From Chloroflexota bacterium (GTDB lineage: Bacteria > Chloroflexota > Anaerolineae > Anaerolineales > Anaerolineaceae), in assembly GCA_012799995.1 (NCBI GenBank), contig JAAZKE010000002.1, positions 1 to 58,042 on the forward strand: DNA of 58,042 bases. Reading direction: 5' to 3'. Below the pieces are notes generated by a model. It did not search any database. It saw only the letters and a list, made by a program, of their open reading frames with translations, and was not told the DNA's origin. Within the stretch, counting starts at the first letter, position 1, and each line of letters begins with the position of its first letter. Made by a program: the position numbers and the translations under genes. Below, in pieces: positions 8,965 to 16,976 of this stretch.

Positions 8965-9130
8965 GTAGGGGCGACAATGCGGTCTGAAAGACCGAGCTTC
9001 GCCCGTTCGTCCAGCGGACGAAAACAACGGATTACATATGTCAGCATTCCCAAATTGATCGGCGGGATATCGGGTTGACGCACATCGGGCAACGCGCGCA
9101 CCAAAAATCTGTGCGCATTGTCGCCCCTAC
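8965..9130 (+). repeat. MITE-like palindromic element with 17-bp inverted ends
   Basis: The left end GTAGGGGCGACAATGCG (8965-8981) recurs exactly as its reverse complement at 9114-9130, giving a 166-base element. Inside are hairpins GGTCT-GAA-AGACC (8981-8993) and GCGCAC/GTGCGC (9096-9101, 9111-9116). No coding frame stands out. A second, 5'-shortened copy of the left part lies at 9198, and the same 17-base end recurs at 31866. Together they fill most of the 411-base gap between def and the M28 peptidase. Confidence 0.7.
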
Positions 9131-9197
9131 CATGTACAATTCTTTACTAATTTGTTTGCATGAAAACGTCTATGAACTTTGAATTTGATTGAAAACT

Positions 9198-9279
9198 GTA
9201 GACAATGCGGTCTGAAAGACCGAGCGTCGCCCTTCATAAACATTGCGAGACGACATGTCATGCGCATATCGTCTCGCAA
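9198..9279 (+). repeat. Second, degenerate copy of the GTAGGGGCGAC repeat plus strong hairpin
   Basis: From 9201 about 25 bases, starting GACAATGCGGTCTG, repeat 8973-8997 exactly, but the GGGGC of the end is missing. An 11-bp stem follows (9243-9253 with 9269-9279, core TGCGAGACGA) around a 15-base loop. This is not a classical terminator because no T tract follows on either strand. Confidence 0.6.
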
Positions 9280-9358
9280 AAAGAACCTCATCTTTCGTGA
9301 TTGCTCTCTTGCTGGCGCTTTATTTAAATTAAGCAATCACCAGATGAACTAAGTTGAT

Positions 9359-10819
9359 TTAATTGCCGGTTGCATCCATATAAATCGCAAGCGCTATAAT
9401 GTCGCCCTGCAGTTTCAAGCGGTCAAGGCTGAAGTTGTGCTCTATATCATCATAGTAGGTATGATAGTAAGCCTCAAACGCATCCCCTTCCAGGTTTGCA
9501 CGCCAGTCATACTCAACCGCTGGTACGCCGGCTTCATGGAAGGCATAATGATCGGTGGTTGTATCATAAATAACATGATAATAATCAAGGTCAAAATCGA
9601 CTTTTTTCGCAGCAAGCCGTGAAATTGCAGTCACATAGGTTTCCAATTTAATGGAGTCCACAGGCGCATCTTTATCCACAGAGGAGTTCATAAATATATA
9701 TTGGCAATCCTCCTGCGATGTGGCGATCATATCCATGTTGTAATTGGCAACCGCATTTTCAATTTCCCCGGAGCTGGTTAAATCACTGACATACTGACGG
9801 GCACCCTTCAACCCAATCTCTTCTGCACCGAAGGCAATGAAGGCGATGTTGTAATCCGTTTCAACTTCCGCAAACGCACGGGCAATCGCTATCATCATGA
9901 CAACGCCAGATCCGTTATCATTCGCACCTGGAGAAGCCAGCACGCTGTCATAGTGACTGGTAACATAAATTGTCCGGTCAGTTGGCTCGGCAGCTTTTTT
10001 CAAACCGATGATATTTTGTGTCTTGGTATAGGGGCGGGTTGCAACTGCCGCGGTTGTTCCAAGCGGAACGATCGCATCCGTTTTTTCGCCGACAATCGCT
10101 AAAATATCCTCATAGGCAAAACGGTTGACTGAGATCAATGGAATATCAACCCCAATAGCAGCAATCTCATCCGGTAATGTCAAGTCGGTAAGTGATGGTC
10201 GGCTGACCCGGAGTTGATACCGTTCGGTTTCCTCCGTGTTGAAATCAAAGATAACTACAATCGCTTCCGGCTTCATCGCGGCTAATTTTGTGATCGCCTC
10301 ATACGTTGCAGGATGCACGACAGTTTTTTCTTTGGTCTCCCAGTTTGTAGCAACGCGGGTATTACCCAGGAAGAAGGCAATTTTTCCGCTCAAATCTGTT
10401 TGCGGATCAAGCCCGGCGGGATCAGTAATCAGGATCGGCTCGCCTTCGGCAGATCCCCAGCCCAGATAATACTGATTATTATCGGGTGCTCCGGCGGAGT
10501 AAGCTTTGCCATCCAGAATCAAATCTGCTGATGGGGTGGTATTCACCACAAAATCCTCAAGCGTTACCTCCAGACCTGGAATTTCCTTCAACCGCCCTTC
10601 GATATATGCGATTGCAGGCTTTTCCGCTTCAGTCCCGGCAACGCGCGTGCCAATTTCTTCAACCAAAACCCGGAGGTCTTTTTCCGCTTCGGCGTAATCC
10701 AGGGTCGCCAGGAATGCGCTTTCCGCTTCTGTTAATTCAAGTGCGGCCTGCGCACCAGTAGCTAATACGAAAATCAGAATCATTACGGCTGACAGCAAAC
10801 CAAATACGCTTCTCTTCAT
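9359..10819 (-). CDS. Secreted M28-family aminopeptidase
   Basis: The ATG at 10817-10819 is preceded by AAAGGAGA. It begins a typical signal peptide ('MKRSVFGLLSAVMILIFVLATGAQA'), giving 486 residues, so upstream in-frame starts are unlikely. A PA-like insert (about 130-250) precedes the M28 peptidase core. The core has 'SHYDS' (metal His/Asp near 288), 'GANDNGSG', 'GAEEIGLKGARQY', 'YNMDMIA' and a late 'TTDHYAFHEAG' His, the full set of zinc ligands and the catalytic Glu. It should act outside the membrane, releasing N-terminal residues from peptides. It stands alone, between a repeat-filled region and the argS terminator. Confidence 0.9.
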   Translation of the reverse strand: MKRSVFGLLSAVMILIFVLATGAQAALELTEAESAFLATLDYAEAEKDLRVLVEEIGTRVAGTEAEKPAIAYIEGRLKEIPGLEVTLEDFVVNTTPSADLILDGKAYSAGAPDNNQYYLGWGSAEGEPILITDPAGLDPQTDLSGKIAFFLGNTRVATNWETKEKTVVHPATYEAITKLAAMKPEAIVVIFDFNTEETERYQLRVSRPSLTDLTLPDEIAAIGVDIPLISVNRFAYEDILAIVGEKTDAIVPLGTTAAVATRPYTKTQNIIGLKKAAEPTDRTIYVTSHYDSVLASPGANDNGSGVVMMIAIARAFAEVETDYNIAFIAFGAEEIGLKGARQYVSDLTSSGEIENAVANYNMDMIATSQEDCQYIFMNSSVDKDAPVDSIKLETYVTAISRLAAKKVDFDLDYYHVIYDTTTDHYAFHEAGVPAVEYDWRANLEGDAFEAYYHTYYDDIEHNFSLDRLKLQGDIIALAIYMDATGN

Positions 10820-10990
10820 AAGAATCTCCTTTAATATAGGGACACATATAGACAGCGCCAGTACTGTCTTTAAGTATCCACACTGACCAGTGTCTGGACA
10901 ACTGTCATTAATCACATTTCACATCATGGAACTAACGTTCTGATTGTGATATTTATTGAAAACGGACAAACGCAGGGAACAAAAGAATTT

Positions 10991-11020
10991 AAAAAGGGTC
11001 TGATAAATAATTCAGACCCC
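10991..11020 (-). terminator. Rho-independent terminator of argS
   Basis: Read on the minus strand, the stem GGGTCTGA / TCAGACCC (10996-11003 with 11012-11019) has an 8-base loop and is followed by TTTTT. It begins 21 bases after the argS stop. Confidence 0.85.
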
Positions 11021-11040
11021 TTCCATCAGTTCAAATGTTT

Positions 11041-12804
11041 TTACATCACTTCAGGCGTTTCAATCCCCAGCAAAGCCAGACAATTGCTGATCGCCTGTCT
11101 TGCTGCCGCTGCCAGACGCAACCGATAGTCACGCACATCGGGCTCTGCCTGCAAAACCGGGCATTGACGATAAAAATTGTTGAAAGTCTGCGCTAGGTCA
11201 AAAGCCAGGTTGGCGATGAACAGCGGTTTCATTTCTTTGGCAGCGCGCTGCACTTCCTTCGGCACGCGCGAGATCAGGTCGATCAGTTCGATTTCGACCT
11301 CACTGAGCTCATAAGTCAGTGGCAATGAATCCGGAACCACCATATCGTTTTTGCGCAGGATACTGTTCGCGCGTACAGCAGCGTACTGGATATAGGGAGC
11401 AGCCTGCCCATTGAAATCCAGCGCTGCCTCCCAGTCGAAAGTAACGATCTTGGTATTGTCGCGTGAGAGCATCGCGTATTTCAGTGCTCCCATCGCAACC
11501 ATTGACGCAATCGAAGATTTTTCCTCGTCCGTCAGCGATGGATTTTTCTCTTCCACCACCGCACGGGCACGGGTTATCGCTTCGTCAATCAGATCCTGCA
11601 GGAACACAACTGTACCATCACGGGAGGACATGGTGACGTTGCCGGGCAGGTTGACGATTTCATAAGCAAGATGGTAAAGCTGATCTGTCCAGGGATATCC
11701 CAACAGGTCAAGTGTCTTGAATATCTGCTGCAGATACAGTGACTGACGCACATCAATCACATAGATCGAGCGGTTGAGCTTGAATTCCTCAAATTTCCGG
11801 ATGCCGAGCGCCAGATCCTTGGTCGAATACAACGATGTACCATCCGAACGCAGCACCACCAGCACGCGATATTTATCCCTGGTTCCGCAGAGCTCATCCA
11901 ATTTCACCACCACAGCGCCTTCCGGTCTTTCATCAGTAGCCATGCCACGCGCAATCAGTTCGTCAACAATTACTTTGCCGGAATCCTCGACATCGCTTTC
12001 GAAATAAAGGTGATCGAATTTAACGTTAAGCGTTTTATAAATCTGTTCAAAGCCATCCAAACTCCATTGGCGGGTAACTTCCCATTCTCTGACAATTTCC
12101 GGGTCGCGATTGTCCCAGCGGGCAAATAACGCTCGAATTTCGGCTTCTGCATCCGGCTCTTCTTCATGGCGGCGGGTTGCTTCCGCATAGATATCCCCCA
12201 TCCAGCGCGTGATGTCGCCAGTCGGTTGCTCACCAGCGTGATATTTCCGGTAGCACCACAGCCATTTAATCACGTGCAACCCGATATCGCCAAGATAATT
12301 TGCCCGGATCACGTCGTCGCCGCCAAAATCCAGGATATTGCAGATCGCGTTCCCCAGGATCACGTTGCGCAGATGACCAACATGAAACGCCTTATGAGTA
12401 TTCGGCTGTGAAAACTCCACCATGGTACGAATGTGGTTGCGCGATGCCCGACCGAAATCATCTTTTTCCTCAAGCACGGTATCAATGACACGCCTTGAGA
12501 AAACCGCATTCGAAAAACGGATATTGAGATAACCGCGTACCGCTTCGATCTGATCAAAGGCATCCGAAAGTTTAACGTGCTCACTCATCAGCTGGGCAAT
12601 TTCCTGAGCACGTTTGCCAACGTTCAGTTTTAACCCTTTTTGTTTTGCTTCCTCTGCGGCAGCCTGAAAGAACGAGAGCGAAAGCCCCCAGTGTCCGCTG
12701 AATGGGATCCAGTTCCAGTTCACCTGTCCAAGAGGTATGCCTTCTTCACGGCAAAGCGCCAGAATCTGAGTTTCCAGTTGGTTTTGTACATCATCAAACA
12801 TCAT
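11041..12804 (-). CDS. argS: Arginyl-tRNA synthetase
   Basis: This class I synthetase has 587 residues. An N-terminal additional domain (about 1-105) precedes 'FSQPNTHKAFHVGHLRN', whose HVGH is the HIGH signature. The second signature appears as 'MSSRDG' in place of KMSKS, within the range for ArgS. The C-terminal anticodon-binding DALR domain ends in 'LRLAAAARQAISNCLALLGI.TPEVM', the characteristic ArgS tail. It attaches Arg to tRNA-Arg in the cytoplasm. Two ATG codons are adjacent at the start (12804 and 12801). It lies downstream of rpsT but is separated by a terminator. Confidence 0.96.
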   Translation of the reverse strand: MMFDDVQNQLETQILALCREEGIPLGQVNWNWIPFSGHWGLSLSFFQAAAEEAKQKGLKLNVGKRAQEIAQLMSEHVKLSDAFDQIEAVRGYLNIRFSNAVFSRRVIDTVLEEKDDFGRASRNHIRTMVEFSQPNTHKAFHVGHLRNVILGNAICNILDFGGDDVIRANYLGDIGLHVIKWLWCYRKYHAGEQPTGDITRWMGDIYAEATRRHEEEPDAEAEIRALFARWDNRDPEIVREWEVTRQWSLDGFEQIYKTLNVKFDHLYFESDVEDSGKVIVDELIARGMATDERPEGAVVVKLDELCGTRDKYRVLVVLRSDGTSLYSTKDLALGIRKFEEFKLNRSIYVIDVRQSLYLQQIFKTLDLLGYPWTDQLYHLAYEIVNLPGNVTMSSRDGTVVFLQDLIDEAITRARAVVEEKNPSLTDEEKSSIASMVAMGALKYAMLSRDNTKIVTFDWEAALDFNGQAAPYIQYAAVRANSILRKNDMVVPDSLPLTYELSEVEIELIDLISRVPKEVQRAAKEMKPLFIANLAFDLAQTFNNFYRQCPVLQAEPDVRDYRLRLAAAARQAISNCLALLGIETPEVM

Positions 12805-12828
12805 TGCATCTCGTCCTTTTTATGAATA

Positions 12829-12862
12829 AAAAAAGGGTTGAACGAAAATTCGAACCCTTTCC
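12829..12862 (-). terminator. Rho-independent terminator of rpsT
   Basis: The minus-strand stem AAAGGGTT / AACCCTTT (12853-12860 with 12832-12839) has a 13-base loop and runs directly into a T tract. It sits between rpsT and argS. Confidence 0.85.
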
Positions 12863-12910
12863 AAACCTGCCAAACAATGAAATCGCGACCCCGAGAACTC
12901 CCGGAAGAAA

Positions 12911-13177
12911 TTACTTCTGCTCAATCATGGCGAGTTTTTTCATCAGACGACTCTTTTTTCTCGCGCTGTTGTTTTTGTGCAGAACACCTTTCTGTGCAGC
13001 TTTGTCTAACGCTTTAATCGCTTTCAGTACCAGTTCTTTCGAATCTTCATTTTCGCCAGCCAGGGCTACCCGGGCTTTTGCAATTGCGGTTCGGGTTGAA
13101 CCTCGAACGATACGGTTTGCAAGACGACGCTTCTCATTTTGTCTGTTTCGTTTGATCTGTGACTTAATATTTGCCAT
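12911..13177 (-). CDS. rpsT: 30S ribosomal protein S20
   Basis: The protein has 88 residues, very basic and helical, beginning 'MANIKSQIKRNRQNEKRRLANR', with the S20 hallmarks 'KALDKAAQKGVLHKNNSARKKSRLMKKL'. It binds 16S rRNA in the small subunit body. It is monocistronic: a hairpin terminator follows, and lgt starts about 200 bases upstream with its end facing rpsT on the same strand. The 198-base leader to lgt's stop is free of genes and may hold the promoter and an autoregulatory site. Confidence 0.97.
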   Translation of the reverse strand: MANIKSQIKRNRQNEKRRLANRIVRGSTRTAIAKARVALAGENEDSKELVLKAIKALDKAAQKGVLHKNNSARKKSRLMKKLAMIEQK

Positions 13178-13375
13178 TTTTCTTCCCTTATTTTGTTCTT
13201 TTAAATATCAGACGCTTTTTGACTGGGCTTTTTATGCCACCTGGTTGTCAAAAGTTCATCTTTTGAGGGTATGCTCGGAACTTTAGAACGGGTCTTATTA
13301 TCCAACAGCTTGAAGTTTTTGTCAAATTGTTCTTTCGCTAAAGTGACAGAGATGTCGAAATTTCCTCGAAGGCGC

Positions 13376-14179
13376 TCAACGCTCGGCAGGCTTCCGTCGA
13401 TGGCAAATCAAAAGGATTACCGCAGAGGTGATCGCTACGATCGCCATGATCACCTGATTCATATTCAAGCCCCCCACCATCGCCGTATCAAGACGGAGGA
13501 ATTCGAGGAAGAAGCGTCCTAACGGATAAATTACAAGATACAAAAAGAAGATATCGCCGTCACGCAGTTGCTTGAAATAGCGTTTGTCCACCCACAGCAG
13601 CAGCGCCATATTGAACAGGTTGTATATCAGCTCATAGAGGAACAGCGGATGATAGGTCGCCTGCTCAGCATACTGCGGCAGCCGATAGGGCGGGTCTATT
13701 GTGATTGCCCATGGCAGATTGGAAGGCGCGCCATAGAGTTCCTGGTTGAAATAATTTCCCAGCCGGCCAATCGCCTGTGCCAGCGCCAAAAAAGGCGCAA
13801 CGGTATCGGCGAAGCGCATGAACCTGAAACCGTATTTTCGGCAATAGAGCCACAGTCCGATACACCCGCCAATGACCGCGCCGGGAATTCCCAGCCCCCC
13901 ATGCCAGATTGAAATCAGTTCAATCGGGTTTTGCAGGTATTTCAAAAAAGTCATTCCTGAGGATTGCGAAGGCAATATGACGTGCCAAAGACGCGCTCCA
14001 ATGATCCCGCCAATCACCGGCCACAGCATAGCATCCCACACGGTCTCAGGAGCAATTCCGCGCTTCTTTCCATGACGGGCAGAGAGCCAGGTGGCAATCA
14101 GGATCGCAGCCAAAAACACCAGGCTGTAATACCGTACTACAAAAGGACCAATTCTAAAACCAAATGTGTAAAATTCCAT
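13376..14179 (-). CDS. lgt: Prolipoprotein diacylglyceryl transferase
   Basis: This 267-residue membrane enzyme has about seven helices and the Lgt signature 'GRLGNYFNQELYG', with 'WHGGLGIPGAVIGG' and 'YHPLFLYELIYN' as further conserved blocks. It transfers diacylglycerol from phosphatidylglycerol to the lipobox Cys of prolipoproteins. It lies 5 bases after the CDP-alcohol phosphotransferase, which makes phospholipid, so the two are likely co-transcribed. The next lipoprotein-processing enzyme, lspA, is in the same window at 25158. Confidence 0.95.
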   Translation of the reverse strand: MEFYTFGFRIGPFVVRYYSLVFLAAILIATWLSARHGKKRGIAPETVWDAMLWPVIGGIIGARLWHVILPSQSSGMTFLKYLQNPIELISIWHGGLGIPGAVIGGCIGLWLYCRKYGFRFMRFADTVAPFLALAQAIGRLGNYFNQELYGAPSNLPWAITIDPPYRLPQYAEQATYHPLFLYELIYNLFNMALLLWVDKRYFKQLRDGDIFFLYLVIYPLGRFFLEFLRLDTAMVGGLNMNQVIMAIVAITSAVILLICHRRKPAER

Positions 14180-14184
14180 GCGTA

Positions 14185-14817
14185 TTACCCGCTTTTCCGC
14201 TTATCTCCGAGCCGTTTATACATGTAAACCATCCGCTGAATGGCCGTAAAGTGCGAGCCAAGCAGAATTCCCCACATTGCAATTTGTGGAATATTGAAAA
14301 TAAAACAGGGAACCATAAAAAGATAGCGTTCCAGGCGTGACATTACGCCGAGCTTCATGTTCAGTCCTTCAATTTCACCTTTGGCACGCGTATAAGAGAC
14401 CAGAATCGCACCGCTCACCGCAAGGTAGCTCACCATCACCATCAGCAGGTTTCCATGGCTGGCATAGTAGTAAATCATGCCTCCAAAGATGAAAAATTCC
14501 GCATATCTGTCGGTAGTCGAATCCAGCACCGCGCCAAATTTAGTGCCTTTCCCATCTGTTTGCAGACGTGACATCGTGCCATCAAAGAAGTCAGTGACAG
14601 CGAAAAACACCAGCAGGATGCCGCCCCAGGTGAACTGGCCGGTTGCCAACAGGTAGGCAACAAAGATATGGCCGGCACAGCCAATCAACGTAACCGCATT
14701 CGGACTAAAGCCAATCCGCAACAAAAAAAGCGAACATGTTTCGCCAAAAGACTTGAAAACCACCCTCAGATTATCTGAGAAAGTTTTATATGCGTTTTGA
14801 TCCTGATTTTGGCTCAT
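14185..14817 (-). CDS. CDP-alcohol phosphatidyltransferase, PIP-synthase-like
   Basis: This 210-residue integral membrane protein has the CDP-alcohol phosphotransferase motif in the form 'DFFDGTMSR', then after 10 residues 'GAVLDSTTD'. The four catalytic or metal Asp residues are present. The usual 'AR' is 'SR' and the spacer is two residues longer than the common eight. The stretch 'GTKFGAVLDSTTDR' resembles actinobacterial phosphatidylinositol-phosphate synthase more than PgsA, so inositol-phosphate could be the acceptor. That reading is inference. The start overlaps the ftsK stop as ATGA, so the gene is translationally coupled to ftsK, and lgt follows. Confidence 0.82.
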   Translation of the reverse strand: MSQNQDQNAYKTFSDNLRVVFKSFGETCSLFLLRIGFSPNAVTLIGCAGHIFVAYLLATGQFTWGGILLVFFAVTDFFDGTMSRLQTDGKGTKFGAVLDSTTDRYAEFFIFGGMIYYYASHGNLLMVMVSYLAVSGAILVSYTRAKGEIEGLNMKLGVMSRLERYLFMVPCFIFNIPQIAMWGILLGSHFTAIQRMVYMYKRLGDKRKSG

Positions 14818-16976
14818 TCATCCTCCCTGTATCCGGCATCCATGCCATATGATTCTGCTTCATCTTCCGACCAGATCACTTCACGTGATCGGCCGCCCAA
14901 CTGAATCGGGCCTACCACCCCGAGTTTCTCCATTTGATCCAACAAGCGGCTGGCTTTCGGAAAACTGATCCGCATCTTGGCCTGAAGGTAATTGGCGGTT
15001 GCTTTGCCCGTGCGGCAGACCAGCCGAATTGCCTCCTTAAGTTCCCTGCTGCCCTTATCAAGATCCTCGCGGGCACTTTCCTCAATCATCTCTTCCCAGG
15101 GAGCCAGTTCCTGTTCTTTTTCAGAAACTGGTGCGAGTTTCTTCCATAGAGCCACCACGCTGTCGATTTCCTGGTCAGACAGATAAGGTCCCTGCACCCG
15201 CACCGGAATGCTGACTGTCGGGTCAATAAAATACATGTCACCGCGTCCCAGCAACTTTTCAGCGCCCTGTTTTCCCATGATCACGCGTGAGTCAACACCT
15301 GAGGCAACATTCATCGCAATTCTGGCTGGAATGTTGGTCTTAATTTTACCGGTTATGATCGATGTATCCGGTCGTTGGGTGGCAATGATCAGGTGTATTC
15401 CGGACGCACGCGCCAGCGATGCCAGACTGTCGATATAGTCCTGGCCGCTCTTGTCAACCCCTTTCATAATCTCTGAAACTTCGTCAATGATAATCACAAT
15501 ATAAGGTAAAGGCTGCTGCTTGTTAAGGCGCGCATATTCGTTATAATCTCTGAAATTTCGCGCGTCAACCGAATGGAACAGGGCGTAGCGAGTATTCATC
15601 TCCTCAAGTGCCCACCCAAGCACAACAAGGCTGCGCTCATACTCCGTTTCCACTTTTCCCAACAGGTGTGGCAACCCATTAAAGCGGAACAATTCCACAC
15701 GCTTGGGATCAATCATAATCAGCCGCAGGGTTTCAGGCGTATTGTTCATAATCAGACAGACAGCGATCGAACGCAGGCAGATTGATTTACCAGAGTTGGT
15801 TGTCCCCGCTACCAGCAAGTGAGGCATGCTTTCCAGGTCTACGACTACCGGCGTCCCGGAAATATCACGTCCAAGCGCAATACTCAGCGGGGATTTTTTT
15901 TTGCGAAATTCAGGGCTGTCAATCAACGGTCGCAGCCGGACTTTAAGCGCGTCCGGGTTTGGCACATCAATCCCGATGTAGGATTTGCCCGGCACCGGCG
16001 CCTGAATTGTGAGGTTGGCTACCCCCAGCCGTACTGCCAGATCACGCTCCATCTGAGCCACCTGGTTGACACGGATCAGCTTCTGAGTTGAGCCGTTTTC
16101 CAGCACGCCCGGAGTAACCTGATACTGAATGATAGCAGGGCCGATGCTGTAACCGGTTACATGAACCGGTGTACCGAACTCATCCATCGCCTGCTCAATC
16201 TCAGCCATTCTGCTGTGTAAGTCGATGTTTTTATTGATCAAACCCATTTCGGGTTCAAGCAGATTTAAAGGTGGCAGTCGGTTTTTCCCTTTGCCGCCCG
16301 ATTTAATTCCTTTTTCCATGTCCCTTTCATACTCACCTGGCGAATCAGCTTCCGACTCGTCAAGTGTCTTTCCTTCCATTTTTTCGATCGCTTTGCGAGT
16401 GCGATACAGGCGTGCGTCCTCACTGAAAGCGTCCGGATTGCGCGGAAACCAGCGATCAATTATAAGATTCAAGTTCGCTTTTCCCCAGAAAAAGATCGCT
16501 TTCACGTTAAACAGTGCAATAAAGCAGCCAACCGCCAAAATTCGCAAAAGCCAACGGCTGAGGACTGCGCCCAGCAGACCAACCAGCCCATTGTAAATCA
16601 GCTCGCCACTTTTTCCACCCGCATCGCGTGAAAAAGTGGAGGCAGCAGCCAGGAATAACACAATAGTGACCGGCAGCAGCAACCAAACACGCCTTGGCAA
16701 CTTCATCCGCCAGCTGCTGTGATTTCGCACGATCAGGCTGATTCCGGCTGCCAGTGGAACCAGCGCAAACAGAAAGCGTCCAATCCCGAACCAGGTGCGG
16801 AAAAAGCGGCTGATACCCAAAATCCAGGCGCCTTCCGACAGATCCATAAAACCAATCCACAGCAAGACGCCGGTCATAAGCAGCGCTAACGCTACCACAT
16901 CGCGTCGTAACCGCGTGCGGCTTTTCCCCTGTTCTTCAGGTTGTGTGATGGTGTTTTCCTGCGTTGGTTCGATCAT
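14814..16976 (-). CDS. ftsK: DNA translocase FtsK/SpoIIIE
   Basis: The protein has 720 residues. About four N-terminal membrane helices (30-185) and a short linker precede the alpha domain. The motor domain has Walker A 'AGTTNSGKS' (near 387) and Walker B 'IVIIIDEVSEIM'. A C-terminal gamma winged helix ('RLVCRTGKATANYLQAKMRISFPKASRLLDQMEKLGVV') reads KOPS-like polarity sites. FtsK moves chromosome termini through the septum. The linker is much shorter than in E. coli, as in SpoIIIE. It overlaps both neighbours by 4 bases (upstream sensor-like gene and downstream phosphotransferase), so it is the middle of a tightly coupled operon. Confidence 0.95.
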   Translation of the reverse strand: MIEPTQENTITQPEEQGKSRTRLRRDVVALALLMTGVLLWIGFMDLSEGAWILGISRFFRTWFGIGRFLFALVPLAAGISLIVRNHSSWRMKLPRRVWLLLPVTIVLFLAAASTFSRDAGGKSGELIYNGLVGLLGAVLSRWLLRILAVGCFIALFNVKAIFFWGKANLNLIIDRWFPRNPDAFSEDARLYRTRKAIEKMEGKTLDESEADSPGEYERDMEKGIKSGGKGKNRLPPLNLLEPEMGLINKNIDLHSRMAEIEQAMDEFGTPVHVTGYSIGPAIIQYQVTPGVLENGSTQKLIRVNQVAQMERDLAVRLGVANLTIQAPVPGKSYIGIDVPNPDALKVRLRPLIDSPEFRKKKSPLSIALGRDISGTPVVVDLESMPHLLVAGTTNSGKSICLRSIAVCLIMNNTPETLRLIMIDPKRVELFRFNGLPHLLGKVETEYERSLVVLGWALEEMNTRYALFHSVDARNFRDYNEYARLNKQQPLPYIVIIIDEVSEIMKGVDKSGQDYIDSLASLARASGIHLIIATQRPDTSIITGKIKTNIPARIAMNVASGVDSRVIMGKQGAEKLLGRGDMYFIDPTVSIPVRVQGPYLSDQEIDSVVALWKKLAPVSEKEQELAPWEEMIEESAREDLDKGSRELKEAIRLVCRTGKATANYLQAKMRISFPKASRLLDQMEKLGVVGPIQLGGRSREVIWSEDEAESYGMDAGYREDE

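Noticed and set aside
9243..9279. Rho-independent terminator after the M28 peptidase
   Set aside because: The hairpin is strong but no T tract follows on the relevant strand, and it belongs to the repeat cluster.
12702..13286. 194-residue plus-strand ORF over argS and rpsT
   Set aside because: It is opposite two certain genes and runs through their terminator hairpin.
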